Shown here: positions 33,342 to 40,781 of the stretch, piece after piece
Layout of the letters: the number at the start of each line of letters is the position of its first letter
How positions within the stretch are numbered: position 1 is the stretch's first letter
Program-made: the position numbers and the translations under genes
Source of the DNA: Muribaculaceae bacterium Isolate-013 (NCI)
Lineage (GTDB): Bacteria > Bacteroidota > Bacteroidia > Bacteroidales > Muribaculaceae
Direction: 5' to 3'
Length of the DNA stretch: 40,827 bases
Assembly: GCA_004102785.1 (NCBI GenBank)
Contig: SCEJ01000028.1
Coordinates: 1-40,827 of the forward strand
Notes under the pieces: generated by a model
Databases searched by the model: none
Told to the model about the DNA's origin: nothing
Seen by the model: the letters and a program-made list of their open reading frames with translations, nothing else

Positions 33342-34508
33342 TTATCGCTGGTTGAGCCACTGCTGTATGCGTACGGCATCGGGATTGCCGAGAGTGGCAG
33401 CCTCGGCGCTCAGTTCATCAGCTTTAGCCTCATTCACAGCCGTGCCGCGCCCGAAACGATACATCGCCGAAAGTTTCAGCAGCACATCGGCACGCACATC
33501 CTTGTCGGTGAGTTTCGGACTGGCAAGCGCCTTGTTGAAATAGTCGAAAGCATTAGTGAAGTCCTTCGTCTTTGCATAATAATGGATACCGAGAAAATAT
33601 GCCGCCCTGGGATTGGATGAAGCGACCTTGCTCAGGTACCAGATCCCCTTTTTCTCATCGGCCGGGATATTGCCGATTCCGGTATAATACAGTTCGCCGA
33701 GGTTATAATACGCCTGTGAATTTGAATTCATCGACGACTTTCGCCAGTAGTCAAACACTTTGGTGTAATCATCGCTGCCGCTGAATGTATTGTATAAAAA
33801 CAGGGAAATTCCGGCATTGAGCCAAGAGTTACCCATACGCTCACTGTTCTTTTTAACATCGGTGGAATATTTCGAGTAGCGGTACCAGTCGTCGGCCGCC
33901 TTCTCATAGTACTCGGCGGACTTCCTGTAATCATCAGCCTCAAGCGTTTTCATTCCCTTCCGGTAGTAAAAATCGCCAAGCATATCGTCGCGTGTGCCAT
34001 AGAAAACCATCTCGCTGTTGTCGGTCGAGAAGTATGCCAGCCTGGCATTCTCCATCAGCAGTATCGCCTTGTCAAGATCTTCTTCAAGGCCGTATTTTCC
34101 GTTTGCATAAAAGTTGGCAAGGTTGATACGCGACTGAAACCGGGCATCGGAAAAGGCATCAGGATTATCCACGCAAAGCTTGAAGAGGCGTATCCCCTCC
34201 TGGGGGTTCGTCTCCACCCCTTTCCCCTGCATGTAGTATACCGCAAGATCAAATTGCGATGAGCCGTAGCCGGCCGCCGCCGCCTTAGCGTACCAATAGG
34301 CGGCCTTCGCAAAATCCTGTTCAGCTCCGCGCAAGCCCTCCGCGTAGCTGCGGGCAAGATAATACTGGGCCTTATGGTCATCCTTACCGGCAAGTTTCTC
34401 CAGCTTGCCCACATTCATTTCATGATATTTCTTCGCACCGTAAACCGGAGCGGCAGCAATTACAGCCAATGAAGCCGCTACTGCAAGTATGTATTTTCTC
34501 ATATTCAT
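33342..34508 (-). CDS. Exported Sel1/TPR-like repeat protein
   Basis: 388 residues with a Sec signal (MNMRKYILAVAASLAVIAAA followed by PVYGA) and Sel1 repeats such as ARSYAEGLRGAEQDFAKAAY, LAVYYMQGKGVETNPQEGIR and LGELYYTGIGNIPADEKKGI. The middle is more TPR-like with Tyr-rich helices. It begins 20 nt after the kinase gene, so the pair are probably one unit, and it may be the periplasmic partner of the kinase's outer domain. ATG at 34508 preferred; 34502 possible; the TTG at 34514 is unlikely. Confidence 0.86.
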   Translation of the reverse strand: MNMRKYILAVAASLAVIAAAPVYGAKKYHEMNVGKLEKLAGKDDHKAQYYLARSYAEGLRGAEQDFAKAAYWYAKAAAAGYGSSQFDLAVYYMQGKGVETNPQEGIRLFKLCVDNPDAFSDARFQSRINLANFYANGKYGLEEDLDKAILLMENARLAYFSTDNSEMVFYGTRDDMLGDFYYRKGMKTLEADDYRKSAEYYEKAADDWYRYSKYSTDVKKNSERMGNSWLNAGISLFLYNTFSGSDDYTKVFDYWRKSSMNSNSQAYYNLGELYYTGIGNIPADEKKGIWYLSKVASSNPRAAYFLGIHYYAKTKDFTNAFDYFNKALASPKLTDKDVRADVLLKLSAMYRFGRGTAVNEAKADELSAEAATLGNPDAVRIQQWLNQR

Positions 34509-34528
34509 AAGCAACTGTTCTTTATTAA

Positions 34529-36094
34529 TCAGAATGGGTAGCTTCCGACCGAGGGATCGTCATAATAGCCGGCAGCCTTCAGAGTCTCGGCCACTCTCTT
34601 TGCCTGGGCTGTGCCTGAGCCTGCGGCGGCAGCCAGCCGCACATACTGGTCGGCCATCTTGTACTGGCGTCCCTGGAAGTATTTCTCAGCCAAAGGCGCG
34701 TATGCTTTCACATATCCTTTGGCGGCGAGAGCCTTGAAATCGTCAAGGGTGCGTGCGGCGGCGAATTGCGCGTCAAGGTTATCGGCGGGAGCCGACGGCA
34801 AGCCCGGAACAGGTTCAGGTTTCGCCATTTCCGGCTCCTTAGGCTCAGGTTTCCGGGCCTCCTCCTCGCCGGAAACTTTGCCGGAGCCGTCAGACTCATT
34901 TCCGGATGCGGTCATATCATCGACAACCTGAGCTACATCCGTTTGATTCAGACTGTCAGCCGCGACTTCCTCCGCATACATGGCAACAGAATCAGCCGCC
35001 TCCACGCCTGCATTCCCGCTGCCCGACGAAGGGATGTTCTTAACCAGCAAAACACCGCCGGCCAACAGTGCGCACACACCAAGCGCCAACAGAGCGGGTT
35101 TCAAGTATCGCGAATAATCCGTGGTGCGTCGGCGTCTGCCAAGTTCAAGGAGATAGGTTGCATTGCCGTCTGTATGATGGTCGGCTATGTCAAGGCCAAG
35201 CTCCTCGGCAAATTTCTCGACCGACTGCGTGCGGTCCTCCTTGTCGCGGCGCAAAGACTTCACAAGTGCGTCCTGCACGCGCTCCGACACCCCCTCAGGA
35301 AGTGCGTCGATGATTTTCCTTGCAGAAATCTCACTTGACTTCACCGGCCATTTCGCCGTGAGAAGATAGAGCATTGTGGCGCCCAGGGCATAGACATCGG
35401 CCTGCGGAGTGAATGTTGTAAGCCCCAGGTATTGCTCCTGCGGAGCGAAGCCGTCGGTGCATCCGGCTGCAGTGAGTTCCGAAGTCGCCTTCCCCTTTTT
35501 GTCGTAATGCTTGGAAAGGCCGAAATCAATCAGCACTGGACGCAGCGAACCATCGTCCTGCCTGGTGAGGATTATGTTCTCGTGCTTGATATCCAGATGT
35601 GTTATCCGGTTCCGGTGCAGCAGAGCGACAGCCTGAAGCACCGGCCGTATCACGCTCAACGCCTGCTGCTCGGTCAACGGAGTGTCCTTGTGCTTCCTTA
35701 TATAACGCAGCAGATCGTCGCCGGGTACAAACTCCATCACATAATAGGCGGTGTTGTTGGCCTTGAACACCTCGTAGATGGCCACTATGTTGGGGTGCGC
35801 TATGTTTTGGCGGTCAAGCCGCCGCGCCTCGGTTATAAAATCGTCAAGGCCGTTCTCGATAATATCTCTGTTTGATTTGAGATATGATATGGAGTGGTTG
35901 TCATCGCGCTCGCACAGCTCCTTGCGGAAATATTCCTTCATGGCGAACACGCGGCCGTCGGAGAGTCGCTCCACCTTGTAGGTTATGCCGAATCCCCCCG
36001 CGCCGAGCACTTTCTCCACTCGGTAGCGGTGCTGGCCGGAACTGATTACAACTCCAGGCGCCAAGGCGCCTGCATGTGTCTTATCATCACTCAT
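34529..36094 (-). CDS. Transmembrane Ser/Thr protein kinase with outer Sel1-like domain
   Basis: 521 residues. Cytoplasmic Hanks-type kinase (about 23-300): Gly loop LGAGGFGITYK (30-40), Lys53 in FAMKEY, Glu89, catalytic loop HLDIKHENI with Asp168, DFG at 190-192 and APQE (217-220). The usual HRD Arg is absent (HLD), so this is a non-RD kinase that may not need activation-loop phosphorylation. One transmembrane helix at about 332-352, then a Pro/Glu-rich stalk (KPEPKEPEMAKPEPVPG) and a C-terminal Sel1-like helical module (FKALAAKGYVKAYAPLAEKY). It starts 5 nt after the PP2C gene. The topology suggests that it senses an envelope signal and phosphorylates FHA partners inside. Confidence 0.93.
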   Translation of the reverse strand: MSDDKTHAGALAPGVVISSGQHRYRVEKVLGAGGFGITYKVERLSDGRVFAMKEYFRKELCERDDNHSISYLKSNRDIIENGLDDFITEARRLDRQNIAHPNIVAIYEVFKANNTAYYVMEFVPGDDLLRYIRKHKDTPLTEQQALSVIRPVLQAVALLHRNRITHLDIKHENIILTRQDDGSLRPVLIDFGLSKHYDKKGKATSELTAAGCTDGFAPQEQYLGLTTFTPQADVYALGATMLYLLTAKWPVKSSEISARKIIDALPEGVSERVQDALVKSLRRDKEDRTQSVEKFAEELGLDIADHHTDGNATYLLELGRRRRTTDYSRYLKPALLALGVCALLAGGVLLVKNIPSSGSGNAGVEAADSVAMYAEEVAADSLNQTDVAQVVDDMTASGNESDGSGKVSGEEEARKPEPKEPEMAKPEPVPGLPSAPADNLDAQFAAARTLDDFKALAAKGYVKAYAPLAEKYFQGRQYKMADQYVRLAAAAGSGTAQAKRVAETLKAAGYYDDPSVGSYPF

Positions 36095-36099
36095 CGCAA

Positions 36100-37059
36100 T
36101 TATCCGAATATCTTTTTTAAGAACGAACTTATTTTAGACTTAAAAGACAAGCTCGATGAGGAGACCTCCTTAATTTCTTCGCGCGTCACATCAATCGGGG
36201 CTGTGGTCACGCAAGGTGCATCGCCGTCAATCTCCACCGATGAGGTTTCACCATCTGCCTGAGGTTCATTTTCCAGGCCGGGGCCGCATTCAGCCTCTCC
36301 GCAGTCCACACCGGCCACACCTATCAGGATTGCAGTATTGTTATCCGACGAATCCTCCGACATTTTGGCCAATTCAGCGATTTTCTCCCCGTCGGGCTTA
36401 TCCGAAGAGAGTATATCGAGCAGCGCCCGGTCGGAAACCTTGTCCAGCACACCGTCGGTGCACATGAAGAAGTAGTCGCCCGGCTCCACATCCGCAATCT
36501 GCATGGTAGTGGCCGTGGGACGCTCCTCTCCGGGCGCCACATACCCCATGCAACGTGTGATTATATTCTTTTTGGGATGGTCGATAGCCTGCTGCGGGGT
36601 GATTACCCCCGAATGCACCAGGGCGTTGACAAGCGAGTGGTCGTCACTCTGGTACATGATGCCGACTCCGGGGCGCACATGATAGATGCGGCTGTCGCCG
36701 ATATGTGCGGCCAGCACTCCACCGCCATTCACGCACACGAGAGTGAGCGTCGTGGCCATTTCGTGCGTGTCGCCGGCCATCCGCCGGTTGAGTGCGCGGA
36801 ACGCACAGTCAAGCACCAGAGTGAGCTCGGCGGGGGTAAACTCATTTGTAAAGTCCACGCGCTCCATGTAAGCGCCTATGGCATCGGCCACAGTGCGCGA
36901 TGCCACCTCCCCTTTGTCGTGCCCCCCCACGCCATCGCACACCACAAAGGCATGCGTCAGCGCCGAAGGGCGGTCGGCATCAGGATAGCGGGCATCCTCC
37001 TGATTTGCCCGCCTCCCTTTCTGGCAGAAAGAATAGGGTTGTCTGAGTGTGATATTCAT
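36100..37059 (-). CDS. PP2C-type Ser/Thr phosphatase
   Basis: 319-residue metal-dependent phosphatase. Signature residues are present: VVCDGVGGHDKGE (Asp42, Gly43), HIGDSRIYHVR, SDDHSLVNALVHSGVI, MCTDGVLDKVSD (Asp201) and DNNTAILIG (Asp239). After the catalytic domain (to about 250) there is an acidic linker and an amphipathic basic end (SLSFKSKISSFLKKIFG), which may bind membrane. Its ATG overlaps the stop of the FHA gene (TGATG), and the kinase follows after 5 nt, so kinase and phosphatase are expressed together and should oppose each other. Confidence 0.94.
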   Translation of the reverse strand: MNITLRQPYSFCQKGRRANQEDARYPDADRPSALTHAFVVCDGVGGHDKGEVASRTVADAIGAYMERVDFTNEFTPAELTLVLDCAFRALNRRMAGDTHEMATTLTLVCVNGGGVLAAHIGDSRIYHVRPGVGIMYQSDDHSLVNALVHSGVITPQQAIDHPKKNIITRCMGYVAPGEERPTATTMQIADVEPGDYFFMCTDGVLDKVSDRALLDILSSDKPDGEKIAELAKMSEDSSDNNTAILIGVAGVDCGEAECGPGLENEPQADGETSSVEIDGDAPCVTTAPIDVTREEIKEVSSSSLSFKSKISSFLKKIFG

Positions 37060-37772
37060 CAGTTCTGTCGGTCAAAACGGAATTTTGTGGTGCCCATCAC
37101 TATGGTATCGCCGAAGTTGAGCGATACCGACTCGCCGTTCATCAGCACCGAGCCGTTGTGTATCACGGGATTGACAGCTTTGATAACAGTGAGTTTGAAA
37201 GTGTAGCCGTTCTCGGTGGTGTTCATGTCAATCTGCACCGACCGGCGCGACATTGTTTTGTCGCCCTTGATTGAGATATCCGACGGCGCCGAGGCATCCT
37301 CGCGGCCTATGATATTACGTCCTTCGCGCAAAGGGAAATCCTTATTGAGCAGATATTTGCGGAGCAACACAAGCTTCCCGCTGATAAACTGCGCAGAATC
37401 AGAGGCATGCGGCTTGGTTTTTTGCTTGACGAACGCTTTCAGCGGCCCCTTGCAACGGGGGCAGGCAAATGCCTTGTCGCCGGGCACTTTCGACTGGAAC
37501 GATATTTTATGAGCGTGGCAATGGGGGCACTCCACCTCATAGCGCTCGTTGACAATGAAAGTGTCGCTGAATGCTATCGGCTCGGCTTTCGAATTATCGG
37601 GGACATCGGGCGCCGGAGCGGCATCCATGCCAGGAATCCTGACACGCATCTTCGCCGAGCAGTGCGGACATGCTATCGGGTATATCCCCGACTTGGCCGG
37701 GCGCTTGATTTTTATCGGTCGGGAGCACTCCTTGTTCTGACAACGGAGCACAAGTACTTCATTCTGTGCCAT
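37059..37772 (-). CDS. Double zinc-ribbon FHA protein
   Basis: 237 residues, soluble. Two zinc ribbons come first: Cys11/Cys16 with Cys35/Cys38, and Cys82/Cys85 with Cys104/Cys107 (ECPHCHAHKI, ACPRCKGPLK). The last 100 residues are an FHA domain: NIIGRE (153-158), TMSRRSVQI (173-181) and the closing MNGESVSLNFGDTIVMGTTK. FHA domains read phospho-Thr, so it is a likely target or adaptor of the kinase. ATG at 37772 is used; a longer frame to 37889 runs into the neighbouring gene. Its stop overlaps the PP2C start. Confidence 0.88.
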   Translation of the reverse strand: MAQNEVLVLRCQNKECSRPIKIKRPAKSGIYPIACPHCSAKMRVRIPGMDAAPAPDVPDNSKAEPIAFSDTFIVNERYEVECPHCHAHKISFQSKVPGDKAFACPRCKGPLKAFVKQKTKPHASDSAQFISGKLVLLRKYLLNKDFPLREGRNIIGREDASAPSDISIKGDKTMSRRSVQIDMNTTENGYTFKLTVIKAVNPVIHNGSVLMNGESVSLNFGDTIVMGTTKFRFDRQN

Positions 37773-37776
37773 AACG

Positions 37777-38628
37777 TCAGCCGAGCATATCCTGTGCAAG
37801 TGAATCGGCGCCGAAATCATCCATATCGCCGCTGTCGTCGGCGGCGAGGTAGGTGTCGTCATCGTGAATCTCAAGCTCCACATCGTCAACGGTCGTGCCG
37901 GTGTTCAGTGCCACAACGTCACCTTGTTCGTCAACAAACGGATTTCCGTGCTCGTCGCCCAGCACATCGAACACGTTATCGTTGTCGAGGTCAATCATAG
38001 TGAGCTGATTGCCGTATTCGTCATGAAACGATGCTGTGGTCATCGCCTCGCCATAAACGTTGTAGACCGTGCCGATTTCATCAAACGACACCACATCAGC
38101 CATGTCAATGTCGTTGGGGTCAATCATCTCCTCCGAAATTATTGCCTCAGCGATTTCGTCGGGATTCACCGGCTCTGGTTCAGGTTCAGGCTCTGGTTCA
38201 GGCTCTACCACAGGCTCGCCGCCGGGATTTACCGCCACAGGCTCCTCCGGCTCTGTAACGTGACCGGTTTCCACCGGTTCTTCCGGCACTTCCGGTTCTT
38301 CCAGACTGATTACAATATCATCGCCGCCGGCCACGAACTCCTCCGACGAGGCCTGCGGCTGCGGTGTGGCCTGCTGCTGCGGTGTGGCCTGCTGCTGGGG
38401 CTGAGGTGATGCAGGCTGCTGTGACTGCTGTGACTGTGAAACATCAGGCGCGGCATCCTGGAGGGCTGCATTCTCCTGCGGCTGCGGCTCATCGCTGCCG
38501 TTGCCGCTGGCGGCGTAACCGGCGGCAGCTCCTCCGATTCCGGCCGCTGCTGCTGCGCCTGCTGCTGCAGCAAATCCTGATTTGCCTTTACCTTTCTGTG
38601 ACTTGTCGATAGGCTTGGTGTCGTTCAT
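37777..38628 (-). CDS. Gly/Ala hydrophobic segment plus acidic tail protein (copy 1)
   Basis: 283 residues. The Lys-rich start MNDTKPIDKSQKGKGKSG leads into FAAAAGAAAAAGIGGAAAGY, then a Gln/Pro-rich spacer, a Glu-Pro run (PEPEPEPEPEP) and a very acidic C-terminus with Asp/Asn-rich, calcium-loop-like stretches (MIDLDNDNVFDVLGDEHGNP), ending ADSLAQDMLG. Same plan as the protein at 31053-31697, so probably paralogues. No known family. The repeats LDNDNVFD and DEHGNPFVDEQGD look like metal-binding loops. Promoter at 38664-38695. ATG at 38628. Confidence 0.74.
   Translation of the reverse strand: MNDTKPIDKSQKGKGKSGFAAAAGAAAAAGIGGAAAGYAASGNGSDEPQPQENAALQDAAPDVSQSQQSQQPASPQPQQQATPQQQATPQPQASSEEFVAGGDDIVISLEEPEVPEEPVETGHVTEPEEPVAVNPGGEPVVEPEPEPEPEPEPVNPDEIAEAIISEEMIDPNDIDMADVVSFDEIGTVYNVYGEAMTTASFHDEYGNQLTMIDLDNDNVFDVLGDEHGNPFVDEQGDVVALNTGTTVDDVELEIHDDDTYLAADDSGDMDDFGADSLAQDMLG
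38171..38393 (-). repeat. In-frame hexamer and 18-bp tandem repeats
   Basis: GGTTCA/GGCTCT-type hexamers (38171-38206) encode the Glu-Pro run. Two perfect copies of an 18-bp unit (38358-38375, 38376-38393) encode repeated QQATPQ. All units are multiples of three, so length changes would keep the frame. Confidence 0.75.
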
Positions 38629-38663
38629 TGTCGTTATGTTTTGTTTATTCTGTTTTGATATCA

Positions 38664-38695
38664 CAAAATTAATGCACGCCTGTGTGGAAATGCAA
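38664..38695 (-). promoter_or_regulatory. Internal promoter of the locus
   Basis: Minus strand: TTG at 38695-38693, a 21-nt spacer, TAATTTTG at 38671-38664. It would drive the acidic protein and the FHA, PP2C, kinase and Sel1 genes after it. Confidence 0.7.
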
Positions 38696-38719
38696 GTGTT
38701 TTCATGATATAAGTACGAA

Positions 38720-38756
38720 CCCCGGGGATTTCTGTACGAACTTGAAATCACCGGGG
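38720..38756 (-). terminator. Hairpin after the caspase gene
   Basis: CCCCGGGGATTTC (38720-38732) and GAAATCACCGGGG (38744-38756) pair over 13 bp with one G-T wobble. GTACGAA occurs in direct repeat on both sides. The T-run is weak. With the promoter at 38664 it separates the caspase unit from the rest. Confidence 0.6.
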
Positions 38757-38786
38757 CCGTGAAAAGACTTGTTATTGTAATCCTTG

Positions 38787-39551
38787 TTACTTCTGTTTCT
38801 TTGCGGGTTTCGGAGCGGCGGGCTTGTCGGTCCAGTCGGCCACAACCACATTATGCAGTGACGCCGGAGCTTTGAGCTGAGGATGCTGTTTGCCCTGCGA
38901 ACGGCGCACAACATCGGCATGTATATATTTGAAAAGTTCAAGCACGGTCACCTTGCGGTCGCCATTCTTGTCTGATTTGCCGCGCAGTCCTTTCATCAGA
39001 GCCTGCGTGAAGAACCCTGCTCCAAGAAAAGGATTCTCGGCCGAATACTCGTTGTCGCGGCACGAAAGGAAAAACATCAGTCCTTTTGTGTCGGCCACAT
39101 CGTCCATCCAGCTTGAATCAGTGGCACTATGGGCCATGGTGCCGGCAAAACAGGCGTCGACAAAACAGATTTTCTCTTTGGCGGCCGAGGTTGAAAGCAC
39201 TTTCAGCAGGTCGTCATACGGAATCGGACGGTCGTAGGCGCAGATTGCCCCCGGCATCCCGTGCCCGGAATAGAAGAACACCACACGGTCGCCGGCCTGG
39301 GCGCGGTTGCATATGGCGCGCAGCTTCTCCAGCACGTTGGCATAAGTAACATTCGACGATGTGAGCAGCGTTATATCCTTAGTCTGCGTCGACATCACTT
39401 TAGCGAAGTTCTTCGCATCCTTGGTGGTCTGGGCTAGGTTGTTGGCCTCGTCGCCATAGTTTGACACTCCGGTAACAAGCACGAATGTGCGCGCCTGCAT
39501 ACCGGCCATTGCCATAAGCAGAATTAAAAGCGAAAAAAATATGCGTTTCAT
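38787..39551 (-). CDS. Exported caspase-fold peptidase (C14 family)
   Basis: 254 residues with a Sec signal peptide (residues 1-20, ending MAGMQA). The caspase fold is clear: RTFVLVTGVSNYGDEANNLA, the catalytic His in VVFFYSGHGMPG (His97) and the catalytic Cys in ICFVDACFAGTM (Cys133). DKNGDRKVTVLE (194-205) looks like an EF-hand loop, as in many bacterial metacaspase relatives. A basic Pro/Lys tail closes it. A signal peptide on a caspase inside a kinase/FHA locus is unusual: the protease would act in the periplasm or outside. Substrate unknown. It starts 49 nt after the membrane FHA gene. Confidence 0.9.
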   Translation of the reverse strand: MKRIFFSLLILLMAMAGMQARTFVLVTGVSNYGDEANNLAQTTKDAKNFAKVMSTQTKDITLLTSSNVTYANVLEKLRAICNRAQAGDRVVFFYSGHGMPGAICAYDRPIPYDDLLKVLSTSAAKEKICFVDACFAGTMAHSATDSSWMDDVADTKGLMFFLSCRDNEYSAENPFLGAGFFTQALMKGLRGKSDKNGDRKVTVLELFKYIHADVVRRSQGKQHPQLKAPASLHNVVVADWTDKPAAPKPAKKQK

Positions 39552-39600
39552 AAATCAGGTATTTTTCATGTTGACAATTATCTGGCATCCGTGTGACAGC

Positions 39601-40251
39601 TCACCTGGCCTTGCAGCGCGAGCACTGGCGGTGTTCGACATCAAACTCCGAGAGCGGACGCTCGCACCGGGGGCAGACAATAACCTTCTCCCTGCGGCGG
39701 CGCACCGCCTTCAGCGACACGGCATTGCCGTTGAAGAGCACTCCCATAACCACCGGAGCGCTTGAAATGAGTATATAGCGCAGATCGGGCGGCACGGAAG
39801 CCACTTTCAGCCGGTCGAGCACAAAACATATGGCTATCACGGCGAATCCGGCGAATTTTGCTATCCATCCGTTGCGCTCCATGATTTTCTCTTTCTTACG
39901 CTCCTCCTCAAGCTGGCGACCCATCATACGTTTCAACTGCAGGAACTCATATTCATAATCGTCGTGGGCCGGAGCGAGCAGATGCCCTGCGGTAAAGACG
40001 AAGCTGCCGCTGTCGCCGCCCCCGAGACGTATTATGGTATCCTTTGATATACGTTTGGTATAGACGCGGTGGAACACCCCCTTGTCATCGCGCACAAAAG
40101 TGCCGTTTGTGGAGTCAAGGTCCTCAAGCGCCCAGCAACCATGGTCGTCAACCGTTATCTTCACATGGCGTCCGCTGACACTGTTGCAGTGCTGCGGCAC
40201 CTTCACCATCGTGCCGTTTTCGTTACGGCCTATTATATATTCCATACTCAT
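39601..40251 (-). CDS. FHA protein with two membrane helices and zinc ribbon
   Basis: 216 residues. The N-terminal FHA domain has YIIGRN (5-10), SVSGRHVKI (24-32) and LEDLDSTNGTFV (42-53), all the conserved phospho-Thr-binding positions. A charged helix (LEEERKKEKIMER) leads to two transmembrane helices (about 128-146 and 156-173) and a C-terminal zinc ribbon (CPRC at 193-196, CSRC at 210-213). Both ends should be cytoplasmic. It could recruit phosphorylated partners to the membrane. ATG at 40251 lies 2 nt after the LytTR stop; the GTG at 40257 is less likely. Confidence 0.88.
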   Translation of the reverse strand: MSMEYIIGRNENGTMVKVPQHCNSVSGRHVKITVDDHGCWALEDLDSTNGTFVRDDKGVFHRVYTKRISKDTIIRLGGGDSGSFVFTAGHLLAPAHDDYEYEFLQLKRMMGRQLEEERKKEKIMERNGWIAKFAGFAVIAICFVLDRLKVASVPPDLRYILISSAPVVMGVLFNGNAVSLKAVRRRREKVIVCPRCERPLSEFDVEHRQCSRCKAR

Positions 40252-40253
40252 TG

Positions 40254-40652
40254 TCACTCTTTGTCAGGCGAAGACGTTTCCGGGCGGCCGCCGGCAAACA
40301 TGGTGCCGATTCTCTCCTTATACTGCTTCAAAAGCGGTTTCGGCACTGAAAGCGGATAGGTGTTGGCCTCATAGTCGGAAAGAGTCACACGCTGGCGTGT
40401 AACGCTGATTTCCGTAAGATAGGTCTGGTTGATTATCAGCGAGCGACCCAGACGCACAAACGGCGACGGCTGGCTTGCCGGCCACGAGCGTCTGATGAAC
40501 TCCTCGACTTTTGAAAGCCCGAGCGTGAGCAGGTGTGTCTTGCCTCCGATATAAGTCAGTTGCGTGTAGTTGCCGTTTGCCTGAAAAAATGCAACTTTCG
40601 ACAAATCTATTATAAGCAGCTCGTCACGCGAATTGATACATAGCCTGTACAT
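40254..40652 (-). CDS. Stand-alone LytTR DNA-binding protein
   Basis: 132 residues, essentially only a LytTR domain: LLIIDLSKVAFFQANGNYTQ, LTLGLSKVEEFI and FVRLGRSLIINQTYLTEIS are the family's strands and loops. There is no receiver or membrane domain, so it is not a classical two-component regulator. Placed first in the minus-strand locus, it is the natural candidate regulator of it. ATG at 40652 is favoured because a TATCTTTG box ends at 40695; the TTG at 40697 would lie inside that box. Confidence 0.87.
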   Translation of the reverse strand: MYRLCINSRDELLIIDLSKVAFFQANGNYTQLTYIGGKTHLLTLGLSKVEEFIRRSWPASQPSPFVRLGRSLIINQTYLTEISVTRQRVTLSDYEANTYPLSVPKPLLKQYKERIGTMFAGGRPETSSPDKE

Positions 40653-40694
40653 GGTATCGAAACTGTAATTGAATGCGAATAATGGTTTATGCCA

Positions 40695-40702
40695 CAAAGA
40701 TA
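40695..40702 (-). promoter_or_regulatory. Promoter -7 box at the head of the locus
   Basis: TATCTTTG on the minus strand, a perfect TAnnTTTG, about 43 nt before the LytTR ATG at 40652. No clear -33 TTTG, as is common for activated promoters. LytTR self-binding upstream (40703-40780) is possible. Confidence 0.55.
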
Positions 40703-40781
40703 AGTATGTTTTATTAAAGAATTAATGCAATGAAATCCATTTTCAAACGTTATTGTCTTACATATACTTATCTCTCCAATT

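Noticed and set aside
34529-40251. Type VI secretion post-translational cassette (kinase, PP2C, FHA)
   Set aside because: The kinase/phosphatase/FHA set resembles PpkA/PppA/Fha, but no sheath, baseplate, Hcp, VgrG or TssJLM-like gene is present in the window.
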